Shown here piece after piece: positions 1 to 12,800 of a DNA stretch of 64,000 bases. The notes under the pieces are model-generated. The model worked only from the letters and a program-made list of their open reading frames with translations. It was not told the DNA's origin and made no database searches. Position 1 is the stretch's first letter. Every line of letters starts with the position of its first letter. The DNA is from Aphelidium insulamus (lineage: Eukaryota; Aphelidiomycota; Aphelidea; Aphelidiaceae), in assembly GCA_036784855.1 (NCBI GenBank), contig JAZDSV010000019.1:210243-274242 (forward strand), in the 5' to 3' direction. Made by a program: the position numbers and the translations under genes.

Positions 1-1193
1 AATTCCGGCGGATCACGCCCTGGATCGCGGTTCAGCTCAGTGTCAACGCGCACGGTGGATGACGCAAGCTCCATTGGTGGACAGTCCTCCACGTCCATGT
101 CGCCAGTGAAGACGGTGTATGACGACTGTGTGTGCAAGACAAAGTTCCGTCTGCGTGACATTGCCGCCAAGTGTTCCGAGACGGTGCTGGACCGCAAGTG
201 GAGCTTGGAGATTGTGGAGAAGGAGTCCAAGCCACTTGGATTACTGGCGCGGTCCAGCTCACGCATTTACGAGGCCAAGCACTTTCTAATGTCCAAGGTC
301 CACCGGTCCGCGTCCACGCCGCCCAAAGTGGTGCCCAAGGATGGCGTGTGTGAGGTTGCCGAGTCTGGCACCATCCAGCTCCAGCTGTTCTACATTGGCA
401 ACATCGAGTCTGTCCAGGAACAGGAGACTATTCCAAGCACGGTGCACGATGCCGAACAGTGGCTCGCCAGCAAAAAATGGCACGAGACCATCTGGCACTA
501 CGGCTACCTGAGTCAGCAGGGCGGCGATGTCAAGTTCTGGCGCCGACGCTACTTTACTATTACTGGCGCCAAAATGGAGGCGTTCCATGAATTTGTAAGT
601 ATACAACACTTGTTAGTCACAGTACATGACATTAACCCCGCAGTCCATGGAGTACCGCACTACTATCGACTTGACACAGCTACAGTCGGTCAAGCGCCTG
701 CACGGCGGGCCCGACACGCCAAACTATCCCATCAAGAACTCGTTCCGGCTCACCTTCAAGCACGGCGAGAGTATCGACTTTTACGCCCAGTCCCAACCAG
801 ATGTCAAAAAGTGGATGCGAGTGTTTCAGCAGATTCTGGACGAAATGCCCGAGGTGCCGGTGTGGATGGGACGTGTGCCCGCGGCCGACGAAGACGCTAC
901 TGTAACTCCTCATGAATCCAAGAAGCCACTACAGCCAAGTATGTACACAGCTCCAATTTCAGCATCGGTATTGACATGTACATGCAGAAAAGCCCAGACG
1001 CAATGTAACGAAGCCAATGATGGGCAAGAGGCAGGTGTGGGACGATGACGGTGCAGATGACACTGACGATGGCATGGATAATGGCTCTGGTACGCTGGGC
1101 ACTAACCGCGGTTCATTGGCCGCTTCCGATGATTGGAAAGCAAGCACACCGTCCACGCGTTCAGTAGTGGGAATTTTCGGTGGCCGTGCATGA
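1..1193 (+). CDS. Bud4/anillin-like PH-domain protein, 5' end missing
   Basis: Exons <1-594, 644-938 and 988-1193. The frame is open at the window edge, so the N-terminus lies outside. The first exon carries a conserved region of the Bud4/anillin C-terminus, ending in an FYIGNIES-like strand. A PH domain follows, beginning near GYLSQQGGDVKFWRRRYF and running through the first intron to a closing helix (KKWMRVFQQILDE). The GYLSQQGG...WRRRYF block is characteristic of fungal Bud4/Mid2 proteins, which scaffold septins and the cell-division site. The C-terminal tail after the second intron is acidic and low in complexity. Both introns are GT-AG and 49 nt long. Assignment to the Bud4 branch rather than animal anillin rests on the PH signature only, because the septin- and actin-binding parts are not in view. 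Confidence 0.72.
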
Positions 1194-1284
1194 TGTTGTG
1201 ATATCGTAGATATGAGCTGGTTAGCAGGCGTGTTTAATATATATAGATGTAGTTTCGTCGTCTTTTGTCATTCTGACACTACAG

Positions 1285-1643
1285 TCATCGTGCTTGAAGG
1301 TGTGTGATGTTGTAGACATTCTTGACTTGGTTGCAATCGCATCGTGGAACAACAATGTCAGCCACAGGTGTCGTCAAATCATATGCCGTGGTTCCATCCG
1401 GTGCATAGAGCGTGAGTTCGCTGGTGGAATAGTGATCCAGTAGCGGGGCATATTTCTTCTTGAGAGCTTTGAGAAAGTCGCGCACACTGTTGCAGCCCTC
1501 AGTCGAGACTTACACTCGTAATCGTGGCCATCAGCTGTCCACCTGATGTATCGGTGTGTGTTCATGGCAACTCTGCGTAACAAGGAGTTATACATCATTG
1601 TTGATGACACATCACGAAATCTTACAGGATGTGTCATCAACAA
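1285..1643 (-). pseudogene. Ubiquitin-like / Crinkler-header-like fragment, frameshifted
   Basis: Two overlapping reading frames on the minus strand together resemble the ubiquitin-like header of Crinkler-type (CRN/RHS-like) proteins. A beta-hairpin piece (IRWTADGHDYECK, about 1500-1563) is followed one frame away by a helix and strand (VRDFLKALKKKYAPLL, then SELTLYAP, about 1400-1500). The pieces read smoothly only if one base is missing near 1505-1510, so I call it a relic. No effector-type C-terminal domain follows; the frame stops at 1285. It could instead be a short unrelated protein with a very short intron, but the only GT-AG option there is 27 nt and does not fix the frame. Family assignment is weak. 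Confidence 0.3.
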
Positions 1644-1658
1644 TGATGTATAACTCCT
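1583..1658. repeat. Perfect 31-bp inverted repeat with 14-nt loop
   Basis: Arm 1 is 1583-1613 and arm 2 is 1628-1658. The arms are exact reverse complements and would form a perfect 31-bp hairpin. The left arm overlaps the 5' end of the decayed CRN-like frame. No gene or transposase is attached, and I see no target-site duplication. Confidence 0.9.
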
Positions 1659-1842
1659 CAGGATGCAACTTTAGGCACGGTCGTCCAATCCAGCAAAACG
1701 TCAAACGAAAGAAGCCTTGTAGGAAGATCAGTGACGAAGATATGAGAATACCAATACGCTGAGACGCGGGTGGCTGAATGTACGCAGGAAAAAAATACTG
1801 GTCAAGCAGCGCTTAAATCCACCTGTCTATTGAAACGGTGTT

Positions 1843-2832
1843 TCACGGCCCGCCCCACAAGAGCATCGCGCGCTCCAAGCCATCCACCTCGGCCGATCGC
1901 CATATGGCCCACCAGACGGTCAGTCCGCACAGCACATGCCACCACGGATGCGTGGCCCCCATGCCGCGCCTGTCCCAGTAGAAAAAGAATATGGCCAGCG
2001 CCCCGCACGCCGCCACCCCGGCCGCCCGCTGCCAAATGAGTCCCGCCACAATTAGGGGCACGGCACCGGCCATCATCCGCGGCGCCAGCGTTGCCGTGCC
2101 CATCTCCCAGCGCCACGCGAACGTGGTGGCCACTGTTAATGCCGCAGTGGTGGCCACCATGACCAGCGCGCGGTCCTGCGCGTCCACCGCGTCGGCATCC
2201 AACAGCCCCGACGCGCACATTGCCCAGCGCAGATACGGCGCCCACACCTGCACGGCCAGCACGTAGCACATGGCGGTGGCCATGGCCGTGTCGAGCGACG
2301 ACAACACCTTGAACAGTGACATGTGGTAGGCGGTGGACACGGCCGCGGTCACCAGCGACATGATAATGCTCATGTGGGTGAGCGGCGTGAGTTGAAGGGG
2401 CGGCACCGAGGCGTCCAGAATGGCGGACTGCACGGCCAGGCCAAACATCTCGCCCAGCTGGCGCCACGGCTCCACGTGCAAATTCGGTACATTGTTGCGC
2501 AGCGCGTCGACTGTCAGTGTCGGCACAACGCCCAGTGGCGGGATGAGCCAAAGCAGCGCCGGCAAGGCAAAGAACGGACTGGTCACCGTGCAGTCTAGCA
2601 GTCGGCAGGATAGTCAGCAAGGTGGTCAGCGTGGTGTCACAGAGGCACGGTGGCATGCACGTACAGAACTCGGCCACACAGCCGCACACGTGGAACTTTG
2701 GCTCCATCGTGACCGTTTTGGCGCGGGCAAACAGCCGGTCGCGCATGGGCGGCTGGACATTGACGCGTGGTTCCCTGACCTGCGCACGCACGCGCTCACT
2801 GTCAGTGCGTGTACTTTGTGCAATGTCACCAT
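1843..2832 (-). CDS. TMEM8/PGAP6-type multi-pass membrane protein
   Basis: Proposed exons 2815-2832, 2641-2779 and 1843-2594 give 302 aa. A short cysteine-rich stretch (HVCGCVAEFCTCMPPC) resembles the EGF-like stub that precedes the membrane domain in TMEM8 proteins. It is followed by about seven hydrophobic segments. The motif STAYHMSLFKVLSSLDTAM and the late FFFYWDRRGM...HPWWHVL block, with conserved His and Asp, are typical of TMEM8/PGAP6/myomaker and the wider CREST hydrolase superfamily, where His/Asp residues bind a metal. PGAP6 is a GPI-specific phospholipase A2; whether this one acts on GPI lipids is inference. The large extracellular domain of animal PGAP6 is absent or not recognisable. 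The 46-nt intron at 2595-2640 is well supported; the 35-nt upstream intron and the start at 2832 are uncertain, and an internal ATG near 2745 is possible. Confidence 0.62.
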
Positions 2833-3010
2833 GTTACCGGCATCAGTGACCTCTTCGCCGTGTAGGTGTACGTATGTATGTGTGTGGACTTCTACAAGGC
2901 GACGGGCATGAATTTGTCGGCCGGGCGGCATGGCAGCGTGTGTGTGTGTGCGCACGTGTGTTTGGTTGCTACCCGCGCGCTGCAGCGACATCCACCGAAC
3001 TACCACTGCA

Positions 3011-3697
3011 ATGGACCGACCAGACGACACACCGCTGCCGACAGTGCGCGAAAACATCTTTGTCCGTATGGACAGTGTGGCACGACGCGCAAGGGCGGCA
3101 CCTTCAGCACTGTCCGTCACTACGGCTACCCTGCCCCACGCGACAACCGTTGAAACAGTGGCCGGCACGCTGGCCGCCGTGGACGACGAGGTGCAAAAGA
3201 GCCGTGTTGTGACAGTGTCTGTAGATGTGTCGGCACCGGGCAAGAAGCTGGCCGCAGTCCAAGGAGTGGACCAAACGCACATTGCGCCTCTGCGCGACAA
3301 TCCGTTCATTGCCCGCGACAGTTGCAACGTGGCATCACGAGCGCAACAGTCGCCCGCATACCTGCAGCAGGCGGGCAGTGCTGTGTTAAAGGGTGGCGCA
3401 GTACCCACACGAAAAATAGCCTCCAACCCGTTCATCCAGCGCGACTTGGCTCACCGAGGCGCGAGAGAATCACCGGCGCAACCAGCACGCCCACAGCGCG
3501 GCGCCACATTACAGTCATCACCGAAATCCGTCTCACCGGCGCGACTGCCACACCCGGCGTGCGTGACACCGCCATGCGAGACACGGGTGGCGGTACAGGC
3601 ACGGTCCAGTCAGCACTTGGAGGAACTGTGGCGAGCGCGGCTCTCACTTGCGCACCAGCTTCGTGACAGTCTGGGCGCGGTGCTGGCCCAGCACTAA
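3011..3697 (+). CDS. Intrinsically disordered protein with NPF motifs
   Basis: A single-exon 228-aa frame, divergently transcribed from the TMEM8-like gene. It is rich in Ala, Pro, Ser, Arg and Thr and shows no folded domain. Three related blocks are visible: ENIFVRMDS near residue 14, DNPFIARDS near 96 and SNPFIQRDL near 138. The last two contain NPF, the ligand of EH domains in endocytic adaptors such as Eps15/Ede1. An endocytic or trafficking role is therefore possible but unproven. A possible amphipathic helix (LEELWRARLSLAHQLRDSLG) sits at the C-terminus. The in-frame ATG at 2930 would add a cysteine-rich, low-complexity leader; I prefer 3011 because the conserved-looking part begins there. 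Confidence 0.5.
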   Translation: MDRPDDTPLPTVRENIFVRMDSVARRARAAPSALSVTTATLPHATTVETVAGTLAAVDDEVQKSRVVTVSVDVSAPGKKLAAVQGVDQTHIAPLRDNPFIARDSCNVASRAQQSPAYLQQAGSAVLKGGAVPTRKIASNPFIQRDLAHRGARESPAQPARPQRGATLQSSPKSVSPARLPHPACVTPPCETRVAVQARSSQHLEELWRARLSLAHQLRDSLGAVLAQH

Positions 3698-4012
3698 TAA
3701 CGCTGAATGATATACAATTGAGATACAATTGCAATAGACACACACTACATATATTGCAGAGAGAAAACCGCTGCCTGAGAGAACATGGCCGTATTAAACC
3801 TGAGGCCACAACGCGTAACACAAGAACTATTAGCAAGCACTGCAGAACAAGTACTTATACATAGGCACTTGAAAATCGCCAATGATGCTGTACAGAGCAT
3901 CCACTTTGTTCAAAACACAGAGTGTGCACACGAAATGCTATTCATTAACAGCGAATGCCCATTGCACGCATTACACATCAACATGTCGGGGCAATGGGTG
4001 ACATGAAGGCGG

Positions 4013-6760
<2,748 letters not shown>

Positions 6761-7082
6761 AGTGTGCGGCAGGAGAGTGTGTATGGAAACTATGATGAGG
6801 AACGTAAGCTCGCAAACACTGGCAGCAGAGGAGCTAAACGCACGGTAGAGCTGGCGGGATATACGAGACGAGGAGAACCAAGAGCAGAGAACGCAAAGCC
6901 AATTGGTTACAAAATCTGCGTCAGAGCGTTGTGGAAGCGGTGCGAACTGAAACTCCTAACCTTAGTTGGTCACGTGACTCAAACTGGATTTGCATTCAGC
7001 TTGCAGGCTTATGCATTACAGCTAAATATTTATATACTGAAAAAGTTAGTAACAAGGTTCAGAGGATGCATAAAGAGCAACT
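6761..7082. other. Intergenic region between CDC48 and the DHHC gene
   Basis: This holds the upstream side of CDC48 and the downstream side of the DHHC gene. Short open frames here have no recognisable content. I see no RNA gene or repeat. Confidence 0.5.
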
Positions 7083-8440
7083 TTATTTCCTCACACGCAC
7101 AGGGAAGGCGAGATCCCAAAGGTTACCAATAAAACCTCGAGTGTAAATGTTGTCTGGCACTTGACCATCATGCTCATCAGCATAATCATCTCGTTTAAAG
7201 GACTCGTTGGTGGTTATTCCCTGCCAAGAGTTGGAATGTATCCTTAAGTACATCTGGAATTCTCACCTTGGACACCAAGTGCAGATGATACACGAAGAAT
7301 ACTAGCACCACTAGACATGCCATGGACGAGAACAGTCCCAGTGCACCCAGCATTGTATACTGACTAAAGAGCACCTATCAAGTTAAACCAATCTTCTTTT
7401 AACAACATCAAATGTACCAGCACTGCAGTCTTGAAATCCACTGGAACCATGTTGCCCGACACCTGATCCTTGTAGTGCAGCTGCAGCAACATCTGCCGAT
7501 CCATCTCGCTCCAAAACAAGTAAAACACCACATAGGTGCAATAGAGACACAGCAATGCAGTGCTCAGCAGGAATGCCAGAAACCATCGGTAGTTGTAGTA
7601 ACCGACGCAGCTGTCCGTGTTGGTCACAACCAGAAACATTATTATCAAGAAGTATTTACTTGTTCAGCCAGGCGCAGTGGTGGTCACACTTGGAGACGCA
7701 CATCTTGCACAGCGAGCAGTGCTTTGATCTTGCCGGTCTACCAACTTAGTATTGTAGATGTATGAAGTATTTAATGTGGTAACTACTACTTTGGGATCTT
7801 GCAAGTCGTGCACTCTTTCGGAGAAAACAGTTGCCTGTCATAGGGAAAGATGCGCTGAAAGTCGCGGTAGTTTTTCTCCGTCACTCGGCCAGCATCAGTG
7901 TAGCACGCCAAGAAGAATGTGGCGTACGTCACGGCAATAACCACCGGTATGAAATATCTGGTTTCATTCATGAGGCATAGTGGATACATACATAGCTGAA
8001 CAATAATCATACGACTTGCATGTGATACTGTGACAAGTAGCGCCCCGGCAGCATCTTCCAGCCGATATGCATAAAGATGCAGACACCGCCCGTAAGTAGG
8101 CCCACATAGAATATCTAGAAGCTGTCAAATGGACCAGCAAATGTCGATGATCCAGGGATGCCTGAAGAAGCGGGTGCGCCGAATTGAACACGTGGTGAAA
8201 TAGACGCTCCAACTTGTCGGCATTGCGCTCACCAATGACGCGGACAGTGCCGGCACTGCAGCAGAGTGTCAGGGTACTTCCACTACAGGCGGCCACATAC
8301 TAGAGCAGCTTCCATGCCGTGTCCGTGATGAACTCGTGCACAGCGCCCACAACGCCACCCTGATGGAACCGTGTCGGCCCCATCACAAGCACGTAGATGA
8401 GAGCCACGGCCACACACAGGTACACCAGCAGCCAAGACAT
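7083..8440 (-). CDS. DHHC palmitoyltransferase, ZDHHC4/Swf1-like
   Basis: Eight exons: 8301-8440, 8162-8255, 8020-8114, 7790-7957, 7660-7737, 7418-7610, 7267-7374 and 7083-7220, giving 337 aa in one frame. It is an ER/Golgi enzyme that S-acylates protein cysteines. An N-terminal membrane anchor (LLVYLCVAVALIYVLVMG) is followed by two more hydrophobic spans. The zinc-binding cysteine-rich domain reads CTTCKIPKPARSKHCSLC then CDHHCAWLNNCVGYYNYRWF, with the catalytic cysteine in DHHC. Two further spans precede the TTNE motif near the C-terminus. The KPARSKHCS wording and the spacing before it match ZDHHC4/Swf1. Intron 7958-8019 needs the GC donor GCAAGT, and intron 8115-8161 needs a weaker GC donor (GCATCC); with these the membrane segment matches the human ZDHHC4 layout. 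Confidence 0.9.
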
Positions 8441-8654
8441 TTTGGGCGGGAGGTGTTGGTGGGAGACAGTGCGAATGCAGCCGGCCAGCACCTGTCCACA
8501 CTGCGCCCAATCAGAGAGCGCGGCGTGTCTGACGGGGACAGCTGCCGTCACTCGGGGCCGGCCAGCGGTGTCATTGCGGGGTTTACGCGCTGTCAGTCGT
8601 CATTGTAGTGGTTCCTTCCTTGCAGCACCCAGCAGTACATTCTAGTGGTATTAG

Positions 8655-9563
8655 ATGCATATGGAGACACCCTCGCCCACGCCCATGCACACAACTGGCA
8701 CAAAGCGCGCCTCGCACCATCACACTAGTTCCAGCATGCAACTGACGGGTAGCATGCCCATGGTTTCGGTGGCATACACGGCATCGCAACCGCCCATGCG
8801 CAAGAGTCGCTCGTCAGAGATATTCGACACTACGCACTTGTCCATGGACAGTCTGGTCAGGGGCGGCAGTCACTCGTCGTCTGGCGGTCACGAGCGAACC
8901 GTGTCCTTCTCCGATGCCATACGCGCCGCCACCTTCCACACCGACTCGCCGCCATCGCCGCGGAAACGGACACGGTTCCGCTCCAGTGTCGCCTCGCTGA
9001 TCAGCGTGCGACTGTTGCACGCGACTGCCGTGGGCAGTGACAGTGGGGATTGTACGGCTGGAGGCCTACGGAGATCGCGCAGTGGGCCACTGGCCAAGAA
9101 GAGCCGTGGTGCCACGGACATCCCGGCCATGAGCGGCCCACTGCCCCTGCGTTCCATACTGAAGACGCGACGCGTTAAGGATCAAGCCGAGACACCCGGT
9201 CATCCACTGGTCGCGGTGGCTCTGTCCATACTGGAATGTAATCCTGCAACCGCAAACTTCAGTACTACTGTCTGCGCTGCTGTGACAACTACAGCTTCAA
9301 CTTCTTCGCCTGTCACCGGCACAGCTAGCAGTGTACCCATAGTGGAGCAATTTCAACAAGAATTGCCGTCGCAACTACCGGCATCTGTGGCGGACAGCGC
9401 GTACTTTTCGCAGCATTCGTCACTGAGCAGTGTGGCGTGCCAGGAACCATCACCGCCCATGCTGCACGGACAAGATAAGCAGCAGCAGCCGCCATCACTA
9501 TCCTCCAAGCTGGACTCTGTTATCAGGCGGTTGCAGCGGACTCAACTTGGTGACAGGGCATAG
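8655..9563 (+). CDS. Disordered Ser-rich protein with PP1-docking motifs
   Basis: A single-exon 302-aa protein with no folded domain, rich in Ser, Thr, Pro and basic patches. Two short motifs stand out: RTVSFSD near residue 83, matching the RVxF docking motif of PP1 regulators, and RSILKTRRVK near 166, containing the SILK motif that also docks PP1. Together they suggest a PP1 regulatory subunit. Order (RVxF before SILK) is reversed relative to inhibitor-2. Several RRSRSG/RKRTRF segments look like basic kinase sites or nuclear-localisation signals. The function is inferred from motifs only. The ATG at 8655 opens the frame about 215 bp from the divergent DHHC start. Confidence 0.5.
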   Translation: MHMETPSPTPMHTTGTKRASHHHTSSSMQLTGSMPMVSVAYTASQPPMRKSRSSEIFDTTHLSMDSLVRGGSHSSSGGHERTVSFSDAIRAATFHTDSPPSPRKRTRFRSSVASLISVRLLHATAVGSDSGDCTAGGLRRSRSGPLAKKSRGATDIPAMSGPLPLRSILKTRRVKDQAETPGHPLVAVALSILECNPATANFSTTVCAAVTTTASTSSPVTGTASSVPIVEQFQQELPSQLPASVADSAYFSQHSSLSSVACQEPSPPMLHGQDKQQQPPSLSSKLDSVIRRLQRTQLGDRA

Positions 9564-9840
9564 CTGGTGATAACTTGTATAGAGAGGCATTCGTATGTAG
9601 CAGCACTCTGGTATATCATCGCGGAAAATTCTGAGAGTTTAGCAGGGTTAGCAAATGCAGATGATGTTATTCATTGCGCTGATGACGGTTGCAGCACGTG
9701 GTGCATGTGCCACTGAGCTGACTGCTATATCATACATATGTCGGTAGTGGTAACGAGCCGTGGCAAGAACCAAGGCCGCTGCTCACTGTAATTTACATCA
9801 GCTTTGATTCTGGTTATTTAATAACAGCCGACCAACGACC

Positions 9841-12800
9841 ATGGCAATGTCCACGGCCAGCTTCAGCATGAACCAGCTCATGGAAAAGGTATGCGTGAAG
9901 TAGTTGCACACATGCACGTCTCACACCGCCCTCACAGCTCAAAAGTGCCGACTCGGACTTTAGGCAAGGGGTGGCTGTGCGCTGGTGTCGCGTCTGCCAT
10001 ACTCATGCTTACCTAACCCCCGTCGCGTGTGCAGGTACATGGGCCTGAACGACCTGATGGGAATGCTGCAGCAAGAGTCGAGTCTCATCCGCTCTGACGA
10101 CGTGGACCGGCGCTTGGTCCCGCAGGTGCTATCCATGCTACATGACTCGCACGGCGAAGTGCAGAACATGGCCGTCAAGACGTATGCCCTATGTCGTCAC
10201 TACTTTTTTCCGGTGTGCTCACTTGATATTCAAGGCTGTCCATGCTGGCTCGTTGCGCTCGTGAGCCCACGCTGCTGCAGATTGTCGATCAGTTGTGTGA
10301 GGACTTGTCGCACCAAACGGATTCCACGCGAGACATCTCGGCCGTGGGTGCGTGAATGGCTTGCATGGTGCCTTAATAATGTTGCCAGGTCTCAAGGCAT
10401 TGTTGGCCGAGTTCAGCGAGTCGTCACAGCAAGCGCCGGGGCTCGTGAGACACGTGACACCGCGTCTGATGGGTTTGAAGGTTCGTTGGGACGTACATAC
10501 ATACGTCACACATCAATTGAAACAGCAGGATCAACCACATGACGTTCTGGTCGAGCTATTGGACATATTGGTGGATGTGGTGCAGAGATTTGGCCGCTGC
10601 TTGGCCGACAAGAAGGTTGAGGACGAACTGGTAGAAATGTGGTTTGTCCTTTTGCGCCATCCGCGGTCCACCGTGCGTAAACGCTGCATATACGGCATTG
10701 CAGCGAGTGTTGCCTACACTGACGATCGCGATTTGGGAAAATTGGTTGAACGGCTGCATTCCGAGATTGCCAGTTGTACTTCCGTGGATTATGAGAAGAC
10801 TCTGTTGCAACTACTGTCGCAACTTGGGTACACCTTTTACCTTTTTTTTCACAGATTTCTTGTATAACTGTCTTGAATGTCAGTGGAGCTGGTGGAGCGC
10901 GGATTTCTCCGTTTGCACTGGGTATGGGAGACCTTTTGCTTTCACGTTGCGGCCATGAGGACGATGAGGTGAAGGAAATTGCATTTCAAGCCCTCGAAGT
11001 TGTGGTCACTATTTGTCCATTGACGGACGCGGAAGAAGTCGCCAAGTTGACGGCTAAATGTCTCGAGTTCATCCAATATGATCCCAACTACTGGTATGGC
11101 GATGATGATGACGAGCACGGGGATCCCATGGACGACGGCGACGACGGAGACGATGACGAGTAGGCCTATGCTCCCAGTGAATGATATTTAACTGTTCTCA
11201 GAATCGACAGCTACAGCGATGATGACGACATTTGTTGGAAAGTTCGGCGCAGCGCTGCCAAACTGTTCACTGCAATTGTGCTCAATGGATCCATGTTTAT
11301 ATCACAGCAGATCAAAACTGGGTTGCCCGTACTGATCAAGTGCTTGCGCGAGCGAGAGCAAACTGTGCGAATTGATTTAATTGCCGTCATTGCCACCATC
11401 GTCAAGAAACTTGGCACCTCCGGACGGGGTAATATGTCTACAAGCAGCCCTCGACGAGAAACCGGAGCCGTAGTTTTGTCTGACGGGAAAAAGAAGCGTA
11501 AAAGCTCACCCGACACATCAACTGCCGGCAGGATGGACGTTGAAGACATCTCGGACTCGGTTCAGTTTACTGCGTGCTCTGGCGCGCTCATCACTGCGCT
11601 TATTTCTTCGATAAAGAGGTATCCACGGTCGCTGGAGTGCCACGAAGCTTCATTCCTTCTACTGGGAGATATTGTGGCTATAACTGGAGATCGAAGCGGT
11701 ATTCTAGTATGCTTACCAGAGATTCTTTTGTTGGTCAAAAAATTCGTTGATACTGCGGCGCCGAATTCTGCCACATCCAACAGCCTGAAGCTGAGTGCGC
11801 TCCATCTCCTGCATGCCGTTTGTCAGTCGCTTCCAACGGCGGAACTTGCTCCGCACATTGCTTTACTCTCTGATGGCAAGTTCTAATTACACGCAACTCT
11901 TGCTAATTATGCAGTGCTTATCACATGTATAACCGAACGATTTTATCGAGTCGCTTCGGAGGCGCTACTAGTTGCATCCGACATGTGCGGTCATTATCGT
12001 ACGACTGCATCTAGTAGCAATGTTAATCCAGATGCGGCGTCATCTTATGTTGCGCTGTATGAAGCAGTGTTCACACTGGCAAGCGCAAGTGATGTAGACC
12101 CGGAAGTGCGTGAAAGTGCAATCATCTGCTTGACCGCCTTGGTTTGCCTCACGACTGACGAGCTTCAAACGCGCAAACTTCTGCACCAACAGATTATCCC
12201 ACTGCTGATGGAACGACTGGCAAACGAGACCACGCGTTTAATTGTGCTCAGAAGGCTTTTTATGATTGCGAACTCGGCCCCATCTGTCGATTTTTCCGCC
12301 AATGCCCCGCTCATTATGGCGGAAATTAGTGGCTTATTGCGAAAAAATGTTCGGGCATTAAGACTCTCAGCGCTGGAGCTCGCCGCTGTCATGGCAAAAA
12401 GGTAGAGTAGACTTGGAAAAGTAAATGCAACTACTAAGTAATACTTTCAGACACGCCGCCTCATTGGATCAAGATCTCAAAGCGGTATTTGTCTCCGAAT
12501 GTAGTGGATTGCTGGTGGATACTGATCTGCAATTGTTGTCCCTGACACTGAGAGTATTACATGACTTGCTGCACAATTCTTCGGCCGATGATTGCGGCCC
12601 GATGATATCTGCCGTCATGCCAGGCCTGCTGACTCTGTGCCATTCTGCTGTTGTTGGAGGTTCCCCTGGCACATTAACACTGTTGGTGTCAGTTTTCGAC
12701 GCGGCTGCAAGCAAATCCGACCCCTTGCTTGTTATGGACTTGCTTTCAAAGCGTGGAAAGACAGTTGCTCGCATTTCGCATGCCGATGCCGTCGCGCTGG

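Noticed and set aside
1770-2911. Long plus-strand and alternative minus-strand frames across the TMEM8-like gene
   Set aside because: Pro/Ala/Arg-rich shadows of a real GC-rich gene in another frame; they carry no domain and compete with a good membrane-protein reading.
3785-4006. Plus-strand 73-aa frame
   Set aside because: Short, no recognisable content, sits between two 3' ends.
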